A stretch of DNA of 64,000 nucleotides from Tenebrio molitor (lineage: Eukaryota; Arthropoda; Insecta; Coleoptera; Tenebrionidae), in assembly GCF_963966145.1 (NCBI RefSeq), contig NC_091047.1:31992001-32056000 (forward strand), read 5' to 3'. The notes beneath the pieces are model-generated. The model was not told where the DNA came from. It did no database searches and was given only the letters and a program-made list of their open reading frames with translations. Position numbers and translations under genes: made by a program. Numbering within the stretch: position 1 is the first letter of the stretch; every line of letters starts with the position of its first letter. Positions 1 to 10,985 of the stretch are shown one piece after another.

Positions 1-178
1 TGCAAATACTGCTTGAGTGTTCTAATCTGAAAGTCTTTAATTACTACTAACAATATATTATATTTTTCTTTATTGTTTCCCATTTATCGGGGTCTTGTAA
101 GGGATTTTCCCTGACGACTTTCCGTAGTAGACACAGATCATCATCTGCATTAAAACGTAATCTTTTTGGGGTCGTCAT
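1..178 (-). CDS. Myb/SANT-like DNA-binding protein of a Harbinger element, N-terminal part
   Basis: The minus strand from the ATG at 178 reads a basic, Asp-rich start (PKRLRFNADDDLCLLRKVV) that lines up with the first exon of the accessory protein at 22626 (RKRLRFTSDDDIILLRETV). Both continue with an ENPL-x-W block typical of Myb/SANT-like domains encoded next to PIF/Harbinger transposases, where such proteins help bind DNA and import the transposase. A stop or frameshift occurs near position 45, after which the related residues IKDFQIRTLKQYLQ continue in another frame, so the copy looks decayed. The gene runs off the window. The homology to the second copy is seen directly; the function is inferred from the family. 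Confidence 0.6.
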
Positions 179-374
179 ATCTCTAACTTTGAAACTTTCA
201 AACACGGCTGAATTTTCATAAAGGTGTGAGTTATGTGTAACCTGTCGGTTGTAATTAAAATAATTTCCTCAGCCAGTGCAATGAAACAATGAGATGTAAA
301 ACTCCGGCACCTTTATTCAACCTCAACGGTAAGCACGCGCACGCCGCTTGTTTGTAACGATCATCGATCAATAT

Positions 375-745
375 TATCAAGAGAGGGGGCTCTTATTGTC
401 AAGGGGTAATTTCATGCACAACAGATACACGATAGGGAAAAAAGTGCAAATCCTTTTAAGGATAAACTGAACTGTACCAAATGATAGGTTAGTTTCTTGG
501 GATAATCTATGAAATTCTTTGTTCAACCCCTCAATATTTTCAGCTGATCTTTTTGTCGGTCGTCTACTGCCTTTTTTGCGCAGAACACTACCTGGTTTCC
601 ATATTTACGCATTTGTAGACTTTCTCGGCAATTTATTTGTTGGTAAGTGCCTTGAAAGTCCGGAAACTTTTGTTGAAATTTCTCAAAAACTCGAGGTGTC
701 GAATAGGTCATTCGTCGTTCTCAAGCGTTTCTCCATTGCACAATA
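375..745 (-). pseudogene. Mariner-like transposase, N-terminal remnant
   Basis: Read in shifting frames, the minus strand contains a FEKFQQKFPDF segment, then RRPTKRSAENIEGLNKEF, then LSFGTVQFIL and a DLHFFPYRVSVVHE block. This order (helix-turn-helix, arginine-rich linker, second HTH, H/FPY motif, VQEL-like motif) is that of the DNA-binding half of insect mariner transposases related to the DD41D copies elsewhere in the window. Several frameshifts and stops break it and no catalytic part is visible. Short match lengths make the family call moderate. Confidence 0.45.
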
Positions 746-1224
746 AAAATGTGTTGCTCTAAAGTGAACACATCCAATAATTGATAATGACAATTACCAT
801 TGTAATGAAATGACATTTGAATTAAATTTTTTACTTGTTGCCAACTGAAGCGTATTAATCACGGCCTTCTCGATTTTTTTTATTTTTGATCGCACGGTAG
901 TTTGTTTTTTGGACCATTTATTTTTTTACAAGCGCTCGCATTGCTGTGCTTCTACCACTTTTTACATCTGCGTTGTTATGAAATTGTTTTGATGTTGCAT
1001 TTAAAACAAAATACAGTCTAGTTTTCTGAACTATGTTGTGACCACGATATAGAGAAGACTGGTATATCCACTCACCGCCATTTTGGGAGCCAAATTTGGG
1101 GCTAGCTGTATAGTTCATAAAACTTCGCTAGATGGCAGTGTCTGTTTCGGGGACTGTCACTGTTGACATTTGAACGTTAAATTTCAAATTTTCAAGTATT
1201 TGACTATTTTGATTTTTGGTGAAA
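746..1224. other. Intergenic stretch upstream of the THAP exon
   Basis: I see no open frame with recognisable motifs and no paired inverted repeats. It should hold the promoter of the P-element-like gene, but no core element can be assigned with confidence. Confidence 0.3.
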
Positions 1225-1619
1225 ATGAAAAAGTGTGTGCTTTGTGGTAATGTAAAACTTGTAAATAAGGATATTTCCTTACTCAAAACTCCATCGGTAA
1301 CGGCGTTTTAGATGTTGAATAAATAATTTTCTTATAAGGTACTTGTTCTTACAATGTTGTAGTCTACAAAGAGACTGCAAGACTGGAGTAAGGCTGTAGG
1401 TGTTTTCTTAACAGCAAAGCATTTTGTTTGTTCAGAACATTTCAATAAAAAATTTGTAAAGGAGCACTTTTTGTTTGATAATGAAAATGACCCAGTTCGA
1501 AGGACTTTATCTCCAGATGCCATTCCCGAACTAAATTTGAAGTCCTGCTCCAATTATTTGCCTCCTGTTTCTCCTGTCCTTAACATCAAGCAATATAGCA
1601 ATAAAAAAAAAGTCGAAAG
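1225..1619 (+). CDS. THAP zinc-finger exons of a P-element-like transposase gene
   Basis: The ATG at 1225 starts MKKCVLCG, the first two cysteines of a THAP (C2CH) finger. A GTAACG donor near 1297 leads to a second exon with the rest of the finger: a Trp (LQDWSKAV), VCSEHF, and a terminal DAIPELNL resembling the AVPTIF box. The exon ends at 1619 before GTGTGT, and a pyrimidine tract plus CAG lies at 1743-1753. THAP domains give P-element/THAP9 transposases sequence-specific DNA binding. The transposase body follows at 4494, beyond an inserted pogo element. Exact exon joins after 1619 are uncertain because frames around the insertion do not connect cleanly. Confidence 0.7.
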
Positions 1620-1778
1620 GTGTGTAAAAATCAGCTTTTAAAAATTAAACAGGTATTTTTACATATTACAGCATACACGGACACAATACATACCTAGTAA
1701 CTAATACAAAATTTAAATAATAAAACTATGTTAATATGTATATTTTTTTACAGTCCTAAAGAATAACATATATATATA

Positions 1779-4364
1779 GGGGAGAGAGGGGTAAAATAAT
1801 CCCTCTAAGAAAGAAAAATTGATTTTTCTTAACGTGTTGAGTGAATTTGTGCGTAACTATATACATCGCTTTTATCCATCATTTAGCTACTCAAAAATAT
1901 TTTTATTGGCGCCTTCAAGCTTCTGAATTTATATATATGTATAAATAATTGGGTAGTTGCAAAAGGATCATTTTGTACACAGGTTTGGGTAAAATGATCC
2001 CACACTAATAAATGCACAAAAAAGTTATATTGGATGAACAAAAGTTAAAAAAATACCAAATCTTCAAAATTTTAATAGGCGTTTGGATGAATTAGCATTA
2101 TGAGATGAATTTGTTAGACAAAGGTCGCAGATGAAGTCATCCCAGGCGTTTTCATCTATTCCTGCACAAGCGTCATGAGCCCATTGACGACACCGTGAGC
2201 ATTGTATCCACCCTTCGCCTTCGATAGAATTTCCATAGGGTTCAGAACAATAAATACAGAGTGCACCATTTTCCTGTTCTGATTCTTCGCTGCTACTTTC
2301 TGCAAGCTTTTTGGGAGGCCCTTTTTTTGATTTTTTTGGGTTGCATTTTCCTTTCTTGTTTTTTCTTGTTTCTTCCTTAGCAGCTTTTTGTTTTTTTTCT
2401 TCTGTTAAATTATCTTTGTAAGGCGTACTGGTTAACAATACGGTACCTACAGATTTCCTTTTCCTCTGTGCTCGGGGTCCACTTATTTTAGGTAAGGGCC
2501 TAAGTGTGATAGGACCGGCTTTGGTAAACGACGTATCGTGAGTCTTATCAATTTCAACATCCTCAGTCTTATTTGGACTAGTGTTACTTGTACTGGCTTC
2601 ACCTAAATCAGTGGCATTTGCTTCAACATTTTCAGATAACTCAATCTCAGTTGTTTCTTTTTCATCCGTGGTTTCAGCCGCTATAAAATCTAAATCATTA
2701 AAAATACCACTGTTGTAAGGCACAATCCCTGTTTTTTTAAATGCATTAATCGCATTGGCTGGAGTGCAAGCCTTTAGATATCCCTCACAAAAAATTTTAC
2801 TTATTTGAAAGGTTGTTATAGTCCTGCCAGGGTTGTTGTTTAGCCATCTTTCAAGTGCATGATCTACAGCTGTACTAAGTGGAAACATAATTCCTACATC
2901 TAGTGGCTGGAGCTTGTGCGTACAGTGTGGAGGTAAACATAAGATAGAAACAAAATTGTCCTTTGCTTTAACGATGACATTTAAATTTTTTGTATGGGAC
3001 AGATGCCCATCTAAAATTAGAAGAACTGGATCTTCTGGCGAAGGTTTTGCAAAAGACAAAAAATGTTCAAACCATAAGGAAAACACTTCTTCTTTCATCC
3101 AGCCAGATTCATTGCATGCAAAGATGGTACCTGGAGGAGCTCCATCTTTTAATTCAGGTTTCATTCTCTTTCTACTAAAAATAATCATTGGTGGAAGAAA
3201 CATGCCACCAGCTGACATACATATCACTGCAGTTGATGATTGTCCACGTTCTGCGGAAGTAACACGGCCAACTTGCTTGCGACCTTTTTTTGCAAAAGTT
3301 TTCGAATTGCGTCCGGGAACGGTGGACAATGAAGTTTCGTCCACATTGTATATTCTATGAGCTGGATAGTTGTGCTTTTGGTATTCAGCTTTTAATAAAT
3401 CAAAGAATTTTGAAACAACCGGTTTATTAAAAGCTTTTGCTCGAGCAACCGATGTTGCTTCTGGGACACGCAGTGATAATCCAGGATGTCTCTTTTGGAA
3501 ACCAAATAACCAGTCTCGACCAGCAATTTTATTTTCAAGTGAAAATGGGTGATTAGCAATACCATTTCGTTCAGCAAGTTGATATGCTAAACTTCGAACA
3601 TCATGGGTAGTTAAACCATACATTCTCACTTCCATGTCCAAAATGTAATTTACCAATTCTTCTTCCTGTTCAGCAGAGAAGACTGTCTTTCTGCTGCCCA
3701 ATATTTTTTTGTGAGTGTTAGTAATAACATTCCTACTCCTCACTCGACGTTTTAAGGACATTACAGGAACTCCAAAATTTCTGCTAGCGGTTTTTATTGG
3801 CATTCCTTGGTTCTTGACTGCGTTAATTGCACTTTCCATGCTCCGCTCTGACCAATTTTGCCTTGTGGTCTTTCGTATATACGTACGAGGCATTGTGTAG
3901 ACTGAAACAAAACTTATTTACTTAGAAATCGTTGAGGAGGGTAAAATGATCCCCGGGATCATTTTACACCCTACTATGCAGGATCATTTTACCCCACACC
4001 GCATGTCTCACATTTACTTATTTTTTTTTAGGTTAAATTTGCGAAAAAATGTGATGATATTGCAGTATATCGAAAGTTTACAAAATGCTCTAATCACAAA
4101 TGAATGCAATTTTACAACTACGTCGCAGTAAGTGTACTTACAATGGTAACAAAAGCCGGTTGGCCTTATATCAATGTCACAAAAAATAAATACTTCACTC
4201 TGCTGACGCTATGCGTGCTAGCTTTGGAACAATACTGGGTGCCCTGACTGCAACTGCATCTGTAAGTGATGTTGTAATCAATTTCCGCTAGATTGCGCTA
4301 ACCATTCTGTCGTCATTGAGAGGGATCATTTCACCTGATAGGATCATTTTACCCCTCTCTCCCC
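1779..4364 (-). mobile_element. Complete pogo-type DNA transposon with PHD-finger transposase
   Basis: The left end GGGGAGAGAGGGGTAAAATA is mirrored at 4364 by TTTTACCCCTCTCTCCCC, and both ends abut TA (1777-1778, 4365-4366), the Tc1/mariner-pogo target duplication. The 2,586-bp element carries one transposase gene on the minus strand. Near-identical ends and an open 609-codon frame suggest a fairly recent insertion. Repeated copies of GGGTAAAATGATCC or its complement lie near both ends (about 1965, 1988, 3939, 3981, 4341), likely transposase-binding sites. It interrupts the P-element-like gene in or next to an intron. Confidence 0.92.
2064..3893 (-). CDS. Pogo/jerky-like transposase with C-terminal PHD finger
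   Basis: This 609-residue transposase cuts and pastes the surrounding element. Residues about 12-55 form a pipsqueak/CENP-B-type helix-turn-helix, and 68-150 a second CENP-B-like DNA-binding region. The DDE_1 core has Asp in YNVDETS (about 185), Asp in LLILDGHLSH (about 295) and Asp in LQPLDVG (about 332); 36 residues separate the last two. A Lys-rich linker (about 470-540) looks like a nuclear-localisation region. The tail (about 546-592) is a C4HC3 PHD finger with CIYC, CSRC, H-x-x-C and CDLC, possibly for chromatin binding. The frame is uninterrupted, so it may still be functional. A short pyrimidine/A-rich leader precedes the ATG. Confidence 0.9.
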   Translation of the reverse strand: MPRTYIRKTTRQNWSERSMESAINAVKNQGMPIKTASRNFGVPVMSLKRRVRSRNVITNTHKKILGSRKTVFSAEQEEELVNYILDMEVRMYGLTTHDVRSLAYQLAERNGIANHPFSLENKIAGRDWLFGFQKRHPGLSLRVPEATSVARAKAFNKPVVSKFFDLLKAEYQKHNYPAHRIYNVDETSLSTVPGRNSKTFAKKGRKQVGRVTSAERGQSSTAVICMSAGGMFLPPMIIFSRKRMKPELKDGAPPGTIFACNESGWMKEEVFSLWFEHFLSFAKPSPEDPVLLILDGHLSHTKNLNVIVKAKDNFVSILCLPPHCTHKLQPLDVGIMFPLSTAVDHALERWLNNNPGRTITTFQISKIFCEGYLKACTPANAINAFKKTGIVPYNSGIFNDLDFIAAETTDEKETTEIELSENVEANATDLGEASTSNTSPNKTEDVEIDKTHDTSFTKAGPITLRPLPKISGPRAQRKRKSVGTVLLTSTPYKDNLTEEKKQKAAKEETRKNKKGKCNPKKSKKGPPKKLAESSSEESEQENGALCIYCSEPYGNSIEGEGWIQCSRCRQWAHDACAGIDENAWDDFICDLCLTNSSHNANSSKRLLKF

Positions 4365-4493
4365 TAAGAAATAACACTCCAAAACTCACAAATAAATCCT
4401 ACTCATCCTGAATCATCCGAGCAAGCACTTCCTACCAGTTCAAATATAAATAATTTCGTTTTTCCTTCGGTTTCTGCCAATTTTTTTGAATAT

Positions 4494-6389
4494 GTGAATA
4501 AGGAAATTTCAGAGAGTAATTTGTTGAGTAAGCTACCTTATGGATGGGGACTACATCAATCTAGTTCGATCATAATCAGTCACCTAAAATACAAGGACTC
4601 ATTAGGAGATAATAAAGCAATTGTAATTGACAAATCAATTATAATTAACGGATCCGAAATAAGAATATCACTAAATAATATTTGTCGTGTATATAATGCG
4701 GAAGTTACAAAATTGGATGATCTGATAATTTTAATAGAAAAAATTGACAATATGATTCTCTGCAATGGATCTGGGATTCGAAGTAGGTTTAGCCGTCACT
4801 GTAGTGGTGAAAATACAAGGAAAAAAACAGACCGTTGTGACTTTTGTGCAAAGCTGCGAAAACACTTATTAAAACAAACCGAAAGAATGAATCAATTGAA
4901 GCATATAGCGCAAAAGAAAAAAATCCAAAACCAGTGCAGGCGATTAAAACAAAAACAAGAAAGACAGGAAGCAACTATCACAAACTTACAAAAACGAATG
5001 TCCAACATGAAAAACACCGATAATCTAATTTCCCAGTTGCCAGAAAATCAACAACTGGTGGTCAAAACGTGCATCGAGAGTGCTGGTCAGGCACTACATG
5101 GTAGGAGGTACACTAAAGATTGGATATATGCTTGTATACTTATAAAAATCAAGTCTCCAAAATTGTACAGGCATCTAAGGAATAGAGACTTGCTACCTTT
5201 GCCTTCACCAAGCACTATCTCTCGATACATTAATAACATCGACAGTAGCTGCGGTTTTCAAAATAAATTATTTGAACTCTTAAAAGAAAAAACAAAATTT
5301 ATGCCGGAATATGAACGTCATGGAACTCTTATGGTGGACGAGTGTAAAATTACTCCAAGCAAACACTTTGATAAAAATCGTCTTAAAGTCATGGGTTTTG
5401 TGGATTTGGGAAACTATACTCCTGAAAAGCAAAAAGATGAGTTAGGTGATCATGCTTTAGTGATAATGTTTCAACCATTTGCTGGCAAACACATGCAGGC
5501 ACTTGCTTGTTTCTTATCAAAAGGCAACGTTACAGGAAATATTCAAGCAAAGTTGATCCTAGAAGCAACTCTCTTGTGTGAAGCAGCTGGGTTGTTTATA
5601 GATGTGGTTACTTCAGATGGTGCTACTTGGAACAGAGCCATGTGGAAAGCCTTTGGTGCAGGAAATCCGCAGCAACCTTGGTGTATTCATCCCTGCAACG
5701 CAGAAAGAAAATTGAAAATGTGTTCCGATTTTCCACATTTAATAAAATGCATCAGAAATCGTCTCGTCTCCAAGGCAGAATTTCACGTACCTGAAGGTCG
5801 CGTCCAATTGACCCACTTCAAAATGTTAGTTGAATATGATGCAAATCACGAATTTAAACTGGCCCCAAAATTAACACAAAAACATATTAAACCTGAACAT
5901 CATGAAAAAATTACTACTAGATATGCATTTCAATTATTCAGTGCAACAGTTGCAGATTCCTTAACAATATTAAAAGAAAAAGGCATACCTAGCTTTTCCG
6001 ATTGTGAAGCAACAATTCAATTTTGCAGACGGATAAATCACTTATGTGATATTTTCAATTCCAACAATAGTTTCAATGCACTTCGACTAAATTCTCCAGA
6101 ACAACAAGCATTAGAAGATTTCTTAATTTACATGGAATTGTGGGAATCTTGTGCAGAACCTGAATTCTTTTTAACAAAATCTACCTCAGAAGGTCTAAGG
6201 GCATCAATCTATACCACTTTGGATTTATTGGGTTATTGTTGCAAAGAGTTGAGTTTCAAATATTTAATGTTGTCCAGAATAAATCAAGATCCACTGGAAC
6301 ATTTTTTTTCTCTATTACGGCTCAGTGGTGGTGCCAATAATAATGCAGAGTCTTTGCAAATAGCTCAGAAGGATAGGGAAGTGCGCGTA
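4494..6389 (+). CDS. P-element-like (THAP9-type) transposase body, 3' truncated
   Basis: After a zinc-ligand-like CDFCAKLRKH and a coiled coil (about residues 125-170), the frame shows the P-element RNase-H fold: Asp in LMVDECKI (about 281), Asp in VTSDGATWNRAMW (about 374), the insertion domain, and NQDPLEHFFSLLR with a Glu (about 600). Such transposases excise DNA using GTP as cofactor. The frame begins upstream of 4494 without a strong ATG, consistent with splicing from the THAP exons. It is cut at 6389 by a MITE, which supplies the last 17 codons of the apparent ORF, so the natural C-terminus is lost or lies after 6748 in degraded form. Otherwise the frame is intact over 1.9 kb. Confidence 0.8.
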
Positions 6390-6745
6390 CTATCGCGGCC
6401 AAAATACTTTGGTCGTCACTTTTTGACACTTCAAATGTAAATCAAGTATTAATGTCAATATACATGACAATTTCAAATTATACTTGTCAAAAATATGGCA
6501 CCTTCAGTTTTTGATCAATATAGAATCGTCTTACTTGATTCTGAAGGTTGTCTAAACCGCGACCATGTTGAGCTTTTGCTTTTGAACCCTGCCTCCGCAG
6601 CTGGGATTTACCCCACCCGTATGACACTGATAGATTAAAATAATTTTGACAGTAGTAAAAAATAAGGTTAAACGTCCTAAAGTTTGCTTTACAATTGAAT
6701 GTCATTTACGTCACATTGACGACCAAAGTATTTTGGCCGCGATAG
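6390..6745. mobile_element. MITE of the CTATNGCGGCCAAAA family
   Basis: Starts CTATCGCGGCCAAAATACTT and ends with the inverse, flanked by TA at 6388-6389 and 6746-6747. The 356 bp code for nothing recognisable. Ends match the Tc1-like element at 53128-54490 and MITEs at 41898 and 57954. Confidence 0.88.
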
Positions 6746-6747
6746 TA

Positions 6748-7939
6748 CCAGTTCTTATGTATATCGTGGTTGTGACTATATTCGAAGGTCGAATCACAGG
6801 GTGAAACACAAAGGCATGAAACTCACTAACATCATCGCCATTTTATGGCAAAAATGCTATATCTCTCTCTAGCATATTGGCCTAATGGATTGCGGTACTT
6901 TATATTATCTAGTGACTTTACAACATGTTTTTACCTGTCACAGGTGTAACATCAATATAATAACAATGTAGCAACACGCGCCTATTCAAATGGAACGTTG
7001 TGTCAAAATTTCAAAGCAATCGGTGTAGAACTTTCGGAGATCTTAGATTTTGAACAAACGGCCATTTACATTTTTATTTATATAGTTTTGCATCTGGAAT
7101 ATCTGGATCACCAGAAGAAGCGTCAGAGTCTGGAAATTCAGACCTGCAAAAAATACAAGTATTAATTACACAATCATATAAACTGCAAAACGCAGGTTGC
7201 ACTCAAAAGAATCAATAACAGTATCTAACCTCTACAGCTAGCAAACTAAACTACAACTATACGAGTACGTCAACAACATGCATTCATTTTCATTCGAACT
7301 ATGTGCATAGGTACTTGTACAAGTAACTATACTGCGCCAAAAAATTGTCGCAAACACTAACGTATTTTACTTTAAAATGGCAGAAGTAATTGAAGCAAAA
7401 ATGGTATATTGTAACTTATTATTATGGTAATACTATGTTAATATTATGTTAATAAAGACATTTACGTTTCTGTAGTAATGTTTTCTCATCATGAATGAAA
7501 AAATTAAAAATGGGTTAGAATGTTTCCTAACCCCATCAGGCTTCGTATTTGTTGAAGCGCCCGGTCCCGATGTTTAATTGCAATTGGATTTTCCAAATCT
7601 TCTAGTCAGTAGGATGCCTCGTGGCTCAATCTCCTCATCTCCTCACAACCTCAGACAAGGTTCACTGAAACAAATGTCGTCTCTTTCATCATCATGGGGC
7701 CGTATTAGTTTTGGTGTAGTATTCGTCACCGTTAAATTGCACTCTTATTTTAAATGTACTCATGTTGGTCAGTTGAGACTATTGTGTTTCAATCCAATGT
7801 CTTAAAAGTATGTCTATCTTATCTGAAAATAACTTCTTCATTCTGCATCAGATTAAGAGACAAAATTAATATAAGTACTTGCCTAACAATTTTTTTAGAC
7901 AACTCATTATACTCAAAAAATATATTATTTTGAAAGATA
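6748..7939. other. Non-coding stretch with repeat debris
   Basis: No supported gene. Around 6990-7040 is a phrase (TTTCAAAGCAATCGGTGTAG) resembling the 3' tails of widely dispersed insect repeats. On the minus strand 7073-7148 an acceptor (TTTTTTGCAG) precedes a short acidic open frame ending in a stop, which could be a terminal exon but has no partner exon I can see. Confidence 0.25.
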
Positions 7940-8254
7940 TACAGCCTGTGTATTCTCAAACTCGAACATAGGCAATTAACATTGTATTGAACGTTTTTGC
8001 TGATTCCTGCTCGCCAATTGAACTTACAGGTAAGGTAATGGTATCAATAGAAAGATAAAGTTATTGTGCTTGAAACGATCCTAATAGTAAGATTAAAGGT
8101 GCTATTTTTATTTTAAAATACTAATTTAAAACTTGGCGATTTTTAAATATGACATGTCATGATTTTCAAATTAGACAGCATTTGTCAAAAAATTTAGTAA
8201 TTTGTTGGGTTAAGTCAGCGAATTTCGGTAAATTACTGTCAAATTTATTTACGA

Positions 8255-8590
8255 AAAAATGAGTAGTTACTCCATACAGATTAAGACAAATTTCTCTTGA
8301 AGTAAGTTAATGTAAATCGTAGATACTGAATATCCTTAGGAAGTACAAATATCATCCCTACAAGACACAGTCTCATCAACAGATTTTTGCTGTTGATGAA
8401 GAAAGTAAGAGTGAAACCTGTTATGAATACAGGAGCGTGCTAATGTCGCTTTCTGTCGACAATTTGCTTCACAGACGAATCTACTTTTACACTAAATAAC
8501 GAACCAAATGTTTAAAACACGCGATATTGGGCTCAAGAAAACCCTCGAGTAAATATTCCTACTAGAAGTCAGTATCCTCAAAAAATTCAT
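8255..8590 (+). pseudogene. DD41D mariner transposase copy A, broken N-terminal half
   Basis: Frames read RQISLEV, ILRKYKYHPYK, QQIFAVDEESKS and a region equivalent to the first catalytic Asp, matching copy B (28857-29255) at most positions but with stops and frameshifts. Only a short, decayed piece of the downstream coding region remains at 17792-17890. It is not functional. Confidence 0.7.
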
Positions 8591-8720
8591 ATCAGTAGCC
8601 TATTCCACAATTGTATTAGTCTAATAAATATCAGCGCTTATACAAATATTATTTGTTAATATTATTACTTTGTGTTCCACAATTAAATTAGTTTATGTAA
8701 ATAATTATAAGAACTAATAC

Positions 8721-9489
8721 AAGAAATTAAAAAAAAACACATATGCGGTTTACAATCGATCATTGATAAATGCAGGATTTGCGGAACTGAAGGGGAAACC
8801 ATTGACCACATCATTTCTTCTTGCACCGTTTTGGCTCAAAGCGAATATAAAAAACGTCACGATATATTCGCTAAAATTATACACATGAATTTAGCTGTTA
8901 AATTCAATTTATTAAAGAATACACAACCACATTATAGTTATACACCAGAAAGTTGTTTGGAAAATGACAGTTACAAGTTATATTTTGATAGAACAATTTT
9001 AACTGACATTCATATTAAGCATAACAGACCAGACATTATAATTTTAAATAAACAACAAAAGCAAGCATATCTTTTAGATATAGCTGTTCCAAATTCACAT
9101 AATATAACACAGACATATAACACAAAAATTAATAAATATTTAGAGCTCTCCGTTGCTATGAGAAATCTTTGGTGTTTAGAAAAAATTTCGATTTTACCAC
9201 TTGTAATTTCAGCAACGGGAATAGTACCGCAATCTCTTTTTAAAAATTTAAAAATTCTGGATTTAGATAACAAATTGGTAGTTGAAATTCAAAAAGGTCT
9301 ATTATTATACTCATGTCACATCGTGAGGAAGTTCCTTAACATTGACACAGAACATAATACACAACAAAGTCAAAATGCGGAGGCGAGACGCCGGTAATTA
9401 TGTTGATAAGCACTGCACTATTACTTGATAGTAATATCCGTAATAGTGTATGTACTCCGGCAAAATTGCCGTGCCGCCGGGTGGAGGTG
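8721..9489 (+). mobile_element. R4/Dong-type LINE fragment, copy A (5' truncated)
   Basis: Begins inside the coding region and runs to a shared 3' UTR that ends CCGGGTGGAGGTGGGATA. The same end occurs at 17669 and 52538, so it is the natural 3' terminus. No poly(A) tail is present. Confidence 0.8.
8733..9397 (+). CDS. C-terminal zinc knuckle and endonuclease of an R4/Dong-type LINE, copy A
   Basis: The open frame holds CRICGTEGETIDHIISSC, a CCHC knuckle, followed by the restriction-like endonuclease signature: RPDIIILNKQQ, then LLDIAVPN (PD...D-x-A spacing). In R2/R4/Dong retrotransposons this domain nicks the target DNA for reverse transcription. The reverse transcriptase is absent because of 5' truncation. 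The frame runs open to AEARRR at the stop. It is very similar to copies B and C, indicating recent spread. The exact clade (R4, Dong or relative) is inferred from motif order. Confidence 0.7.
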
Positions 9490-9657
9490 GGATAGTAGTC
9501 TAATATTTAGAGTAAAATTTTAATCAAATCATTAACTTACGTTTCACAAAATCTATGAGATAATAATTATTAGCAAATAAAATTAGAACATTTTCATAAC
9601 TGTCGTTACAGCAATAGATTTTGGTTAAATAGGTGTTTTGCAAAAAGTTTTTACATA

Positions 9658-10620
9658 ATGTATGACTTTTCATCATCATCCGATGAAGATAATGACAATG
9701 AAATACCTCGGCGAAGAAGAAAAATGTATCGTCCGAGAATTAATTGGGAATTTGCTTCTCAATTCGAATATAAAGAAAGATTCCGGATGTCTTCCCAGAA
9801 GTTGGAAGCACTTCTTGCCGACTTAGGGCCGCATTTGAACCATCCAACAAACAAAAGTGGGGCGCTATCAGCCAAGCAGCAGTTGTGTATAGCTTTACAC
9901 TGGCTAGGAAGTGGAAGCGCCTATCATGTAATTAGTGACGCTCATGGTGTGTCAAAAGCTGCTGTGTGTCGAAGTATCCACAGTGTAGTAGAAACTGTTG
10001 TAAATGTTAAGTTTCCACAGATTGTTGATTTCCCTAATAACTTACAAGAAACAGCAATGGGATTTTTTCAAATTAGAGGTATTGCTCAAATAATTGGCAT
10101 TGTAGATGGAACTCTTATTAATATTGATGCACCAACTGAACATGAAGAAGCTTGCATTGACAGACATAGCAACCACTCCCTAAACTGCATGGTGGTATGT
10201 GGGCCAAATATGATGTTTTATTACGTAAATTCAGAATGGCCGGGAAGCGTTCATGACTCAAGGGTTCTGAGGAATAGCAACTTATTTAGAAGAATGTCAG
10301 CTGGTTGGCGACCTATTCCGGGTTCAATTATATTAGCAGACTCGGCGTATCCACTGCTTAACTGGCTAATTCCTCCTTCTCACATCAATGTCCAAGATGA
10401 ACCAGTCTTAAGGTTTAATAGGGCTCATAAAGCAACTAGAAGAATCGTCGAAAATTCAATTGGAATCCTTACAGAAAAATTTCCCGTTTTAAACTATATG
10501 AGAGTTAATCCAAGATTTGCTTCTAACATATTTAAAGCCTGCACAGCATTGTGTAATATTTCACGACAAAATGAGGAAATGGAAAATGAAGTGTATGAGG
10601 TCGATGCCGAAAATGAAGAT
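9658..10620 (+). CDS. HARBI1-like Harbinger transposase, first segment
   Basis: The DDE_Tnp_4 nuclease of Harbinger element 1, 321 residues here plus 24 at 15803-15877 (345 in all, close to the 349 of vertebrate HARBI1). Catalytic residues are visible: Asp in IVDGT (about 149), Asp in WPGSVHDSRVL (about 199) and Glu in RRIVENSIGIL (about 264). The N-terminus is acidic then Arg-rich, and residues about 40-110 contain the usual helix-turn-helix. The frame is clean to ENED, where a LINE interrupts it at 10620; 30 GC-rich codons then read through into the insertion. Removing the insertion and one 5-bp repeat restores the reading frame, so the enzyme was probably intact until a recent hit. Confidence 0.88.
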
Positions 10621-10654
10621 TGTTACGGGGGGACGTCCTCGTCGCCGGGGCGGA

Positions 10655-10985
10655 GTCCCAAGGGGGCGAAGCGCCAAGGGGGCGAAGCTCCACTGGGGCG
10701 AAGCTCCTAGGGGGGCGAAGCGCCACGGGACGATGGTATCCTCTCGGGGCCACCGAGCGTCTAGGAGCGACGACGGTGGCGAGCTGGAGCGGTCAGACGA
10801 GGGGTGGCTGGACGATGGTGCCAGCGCAGGGACCCCTTGTTGACGGCGGCTGGTATGAGGGGTGGCTGGTCGACTGTGCCAGCACAGGGACCCCTCGGTT
10901 TGTCGAAGAAGACGATGTCAGGTTTTTATGCGAAGCGAGAGGTGGTTGGGCGATAGTGCCAACGCAGGGACCTCTCGGCAATAAA
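10655..10985. repeat. GC-rich tandem hairpin repeats at the LINE 3' end
   Basis: Short GGGGCGAAGC units (10655-10725) are followed by three copies of a module of about 60-75 bp near 10798, 10858 and 10938. Each opens GAGGGGTGGCTGG or a close variant and closes AGGGACCCCTCGG or similar, so each can fold into a stem. They could be 3' recognition structures for the reverse transcriptase or a simple satellite. Confidence 0.6.

Noticed and set aside
2914..3360. 148-codon ORF antisense to the pogo transposase
   Set aside because: Shadow of the transposase frame with no conserved features of its own.
9010..9273. Conserved minus-strand ORF repeated at 17194 and 52054
   Set aside because: It is the antisense shadow of the repeated endonuclease frame; conservation follows from the copies being near-identical DNA.
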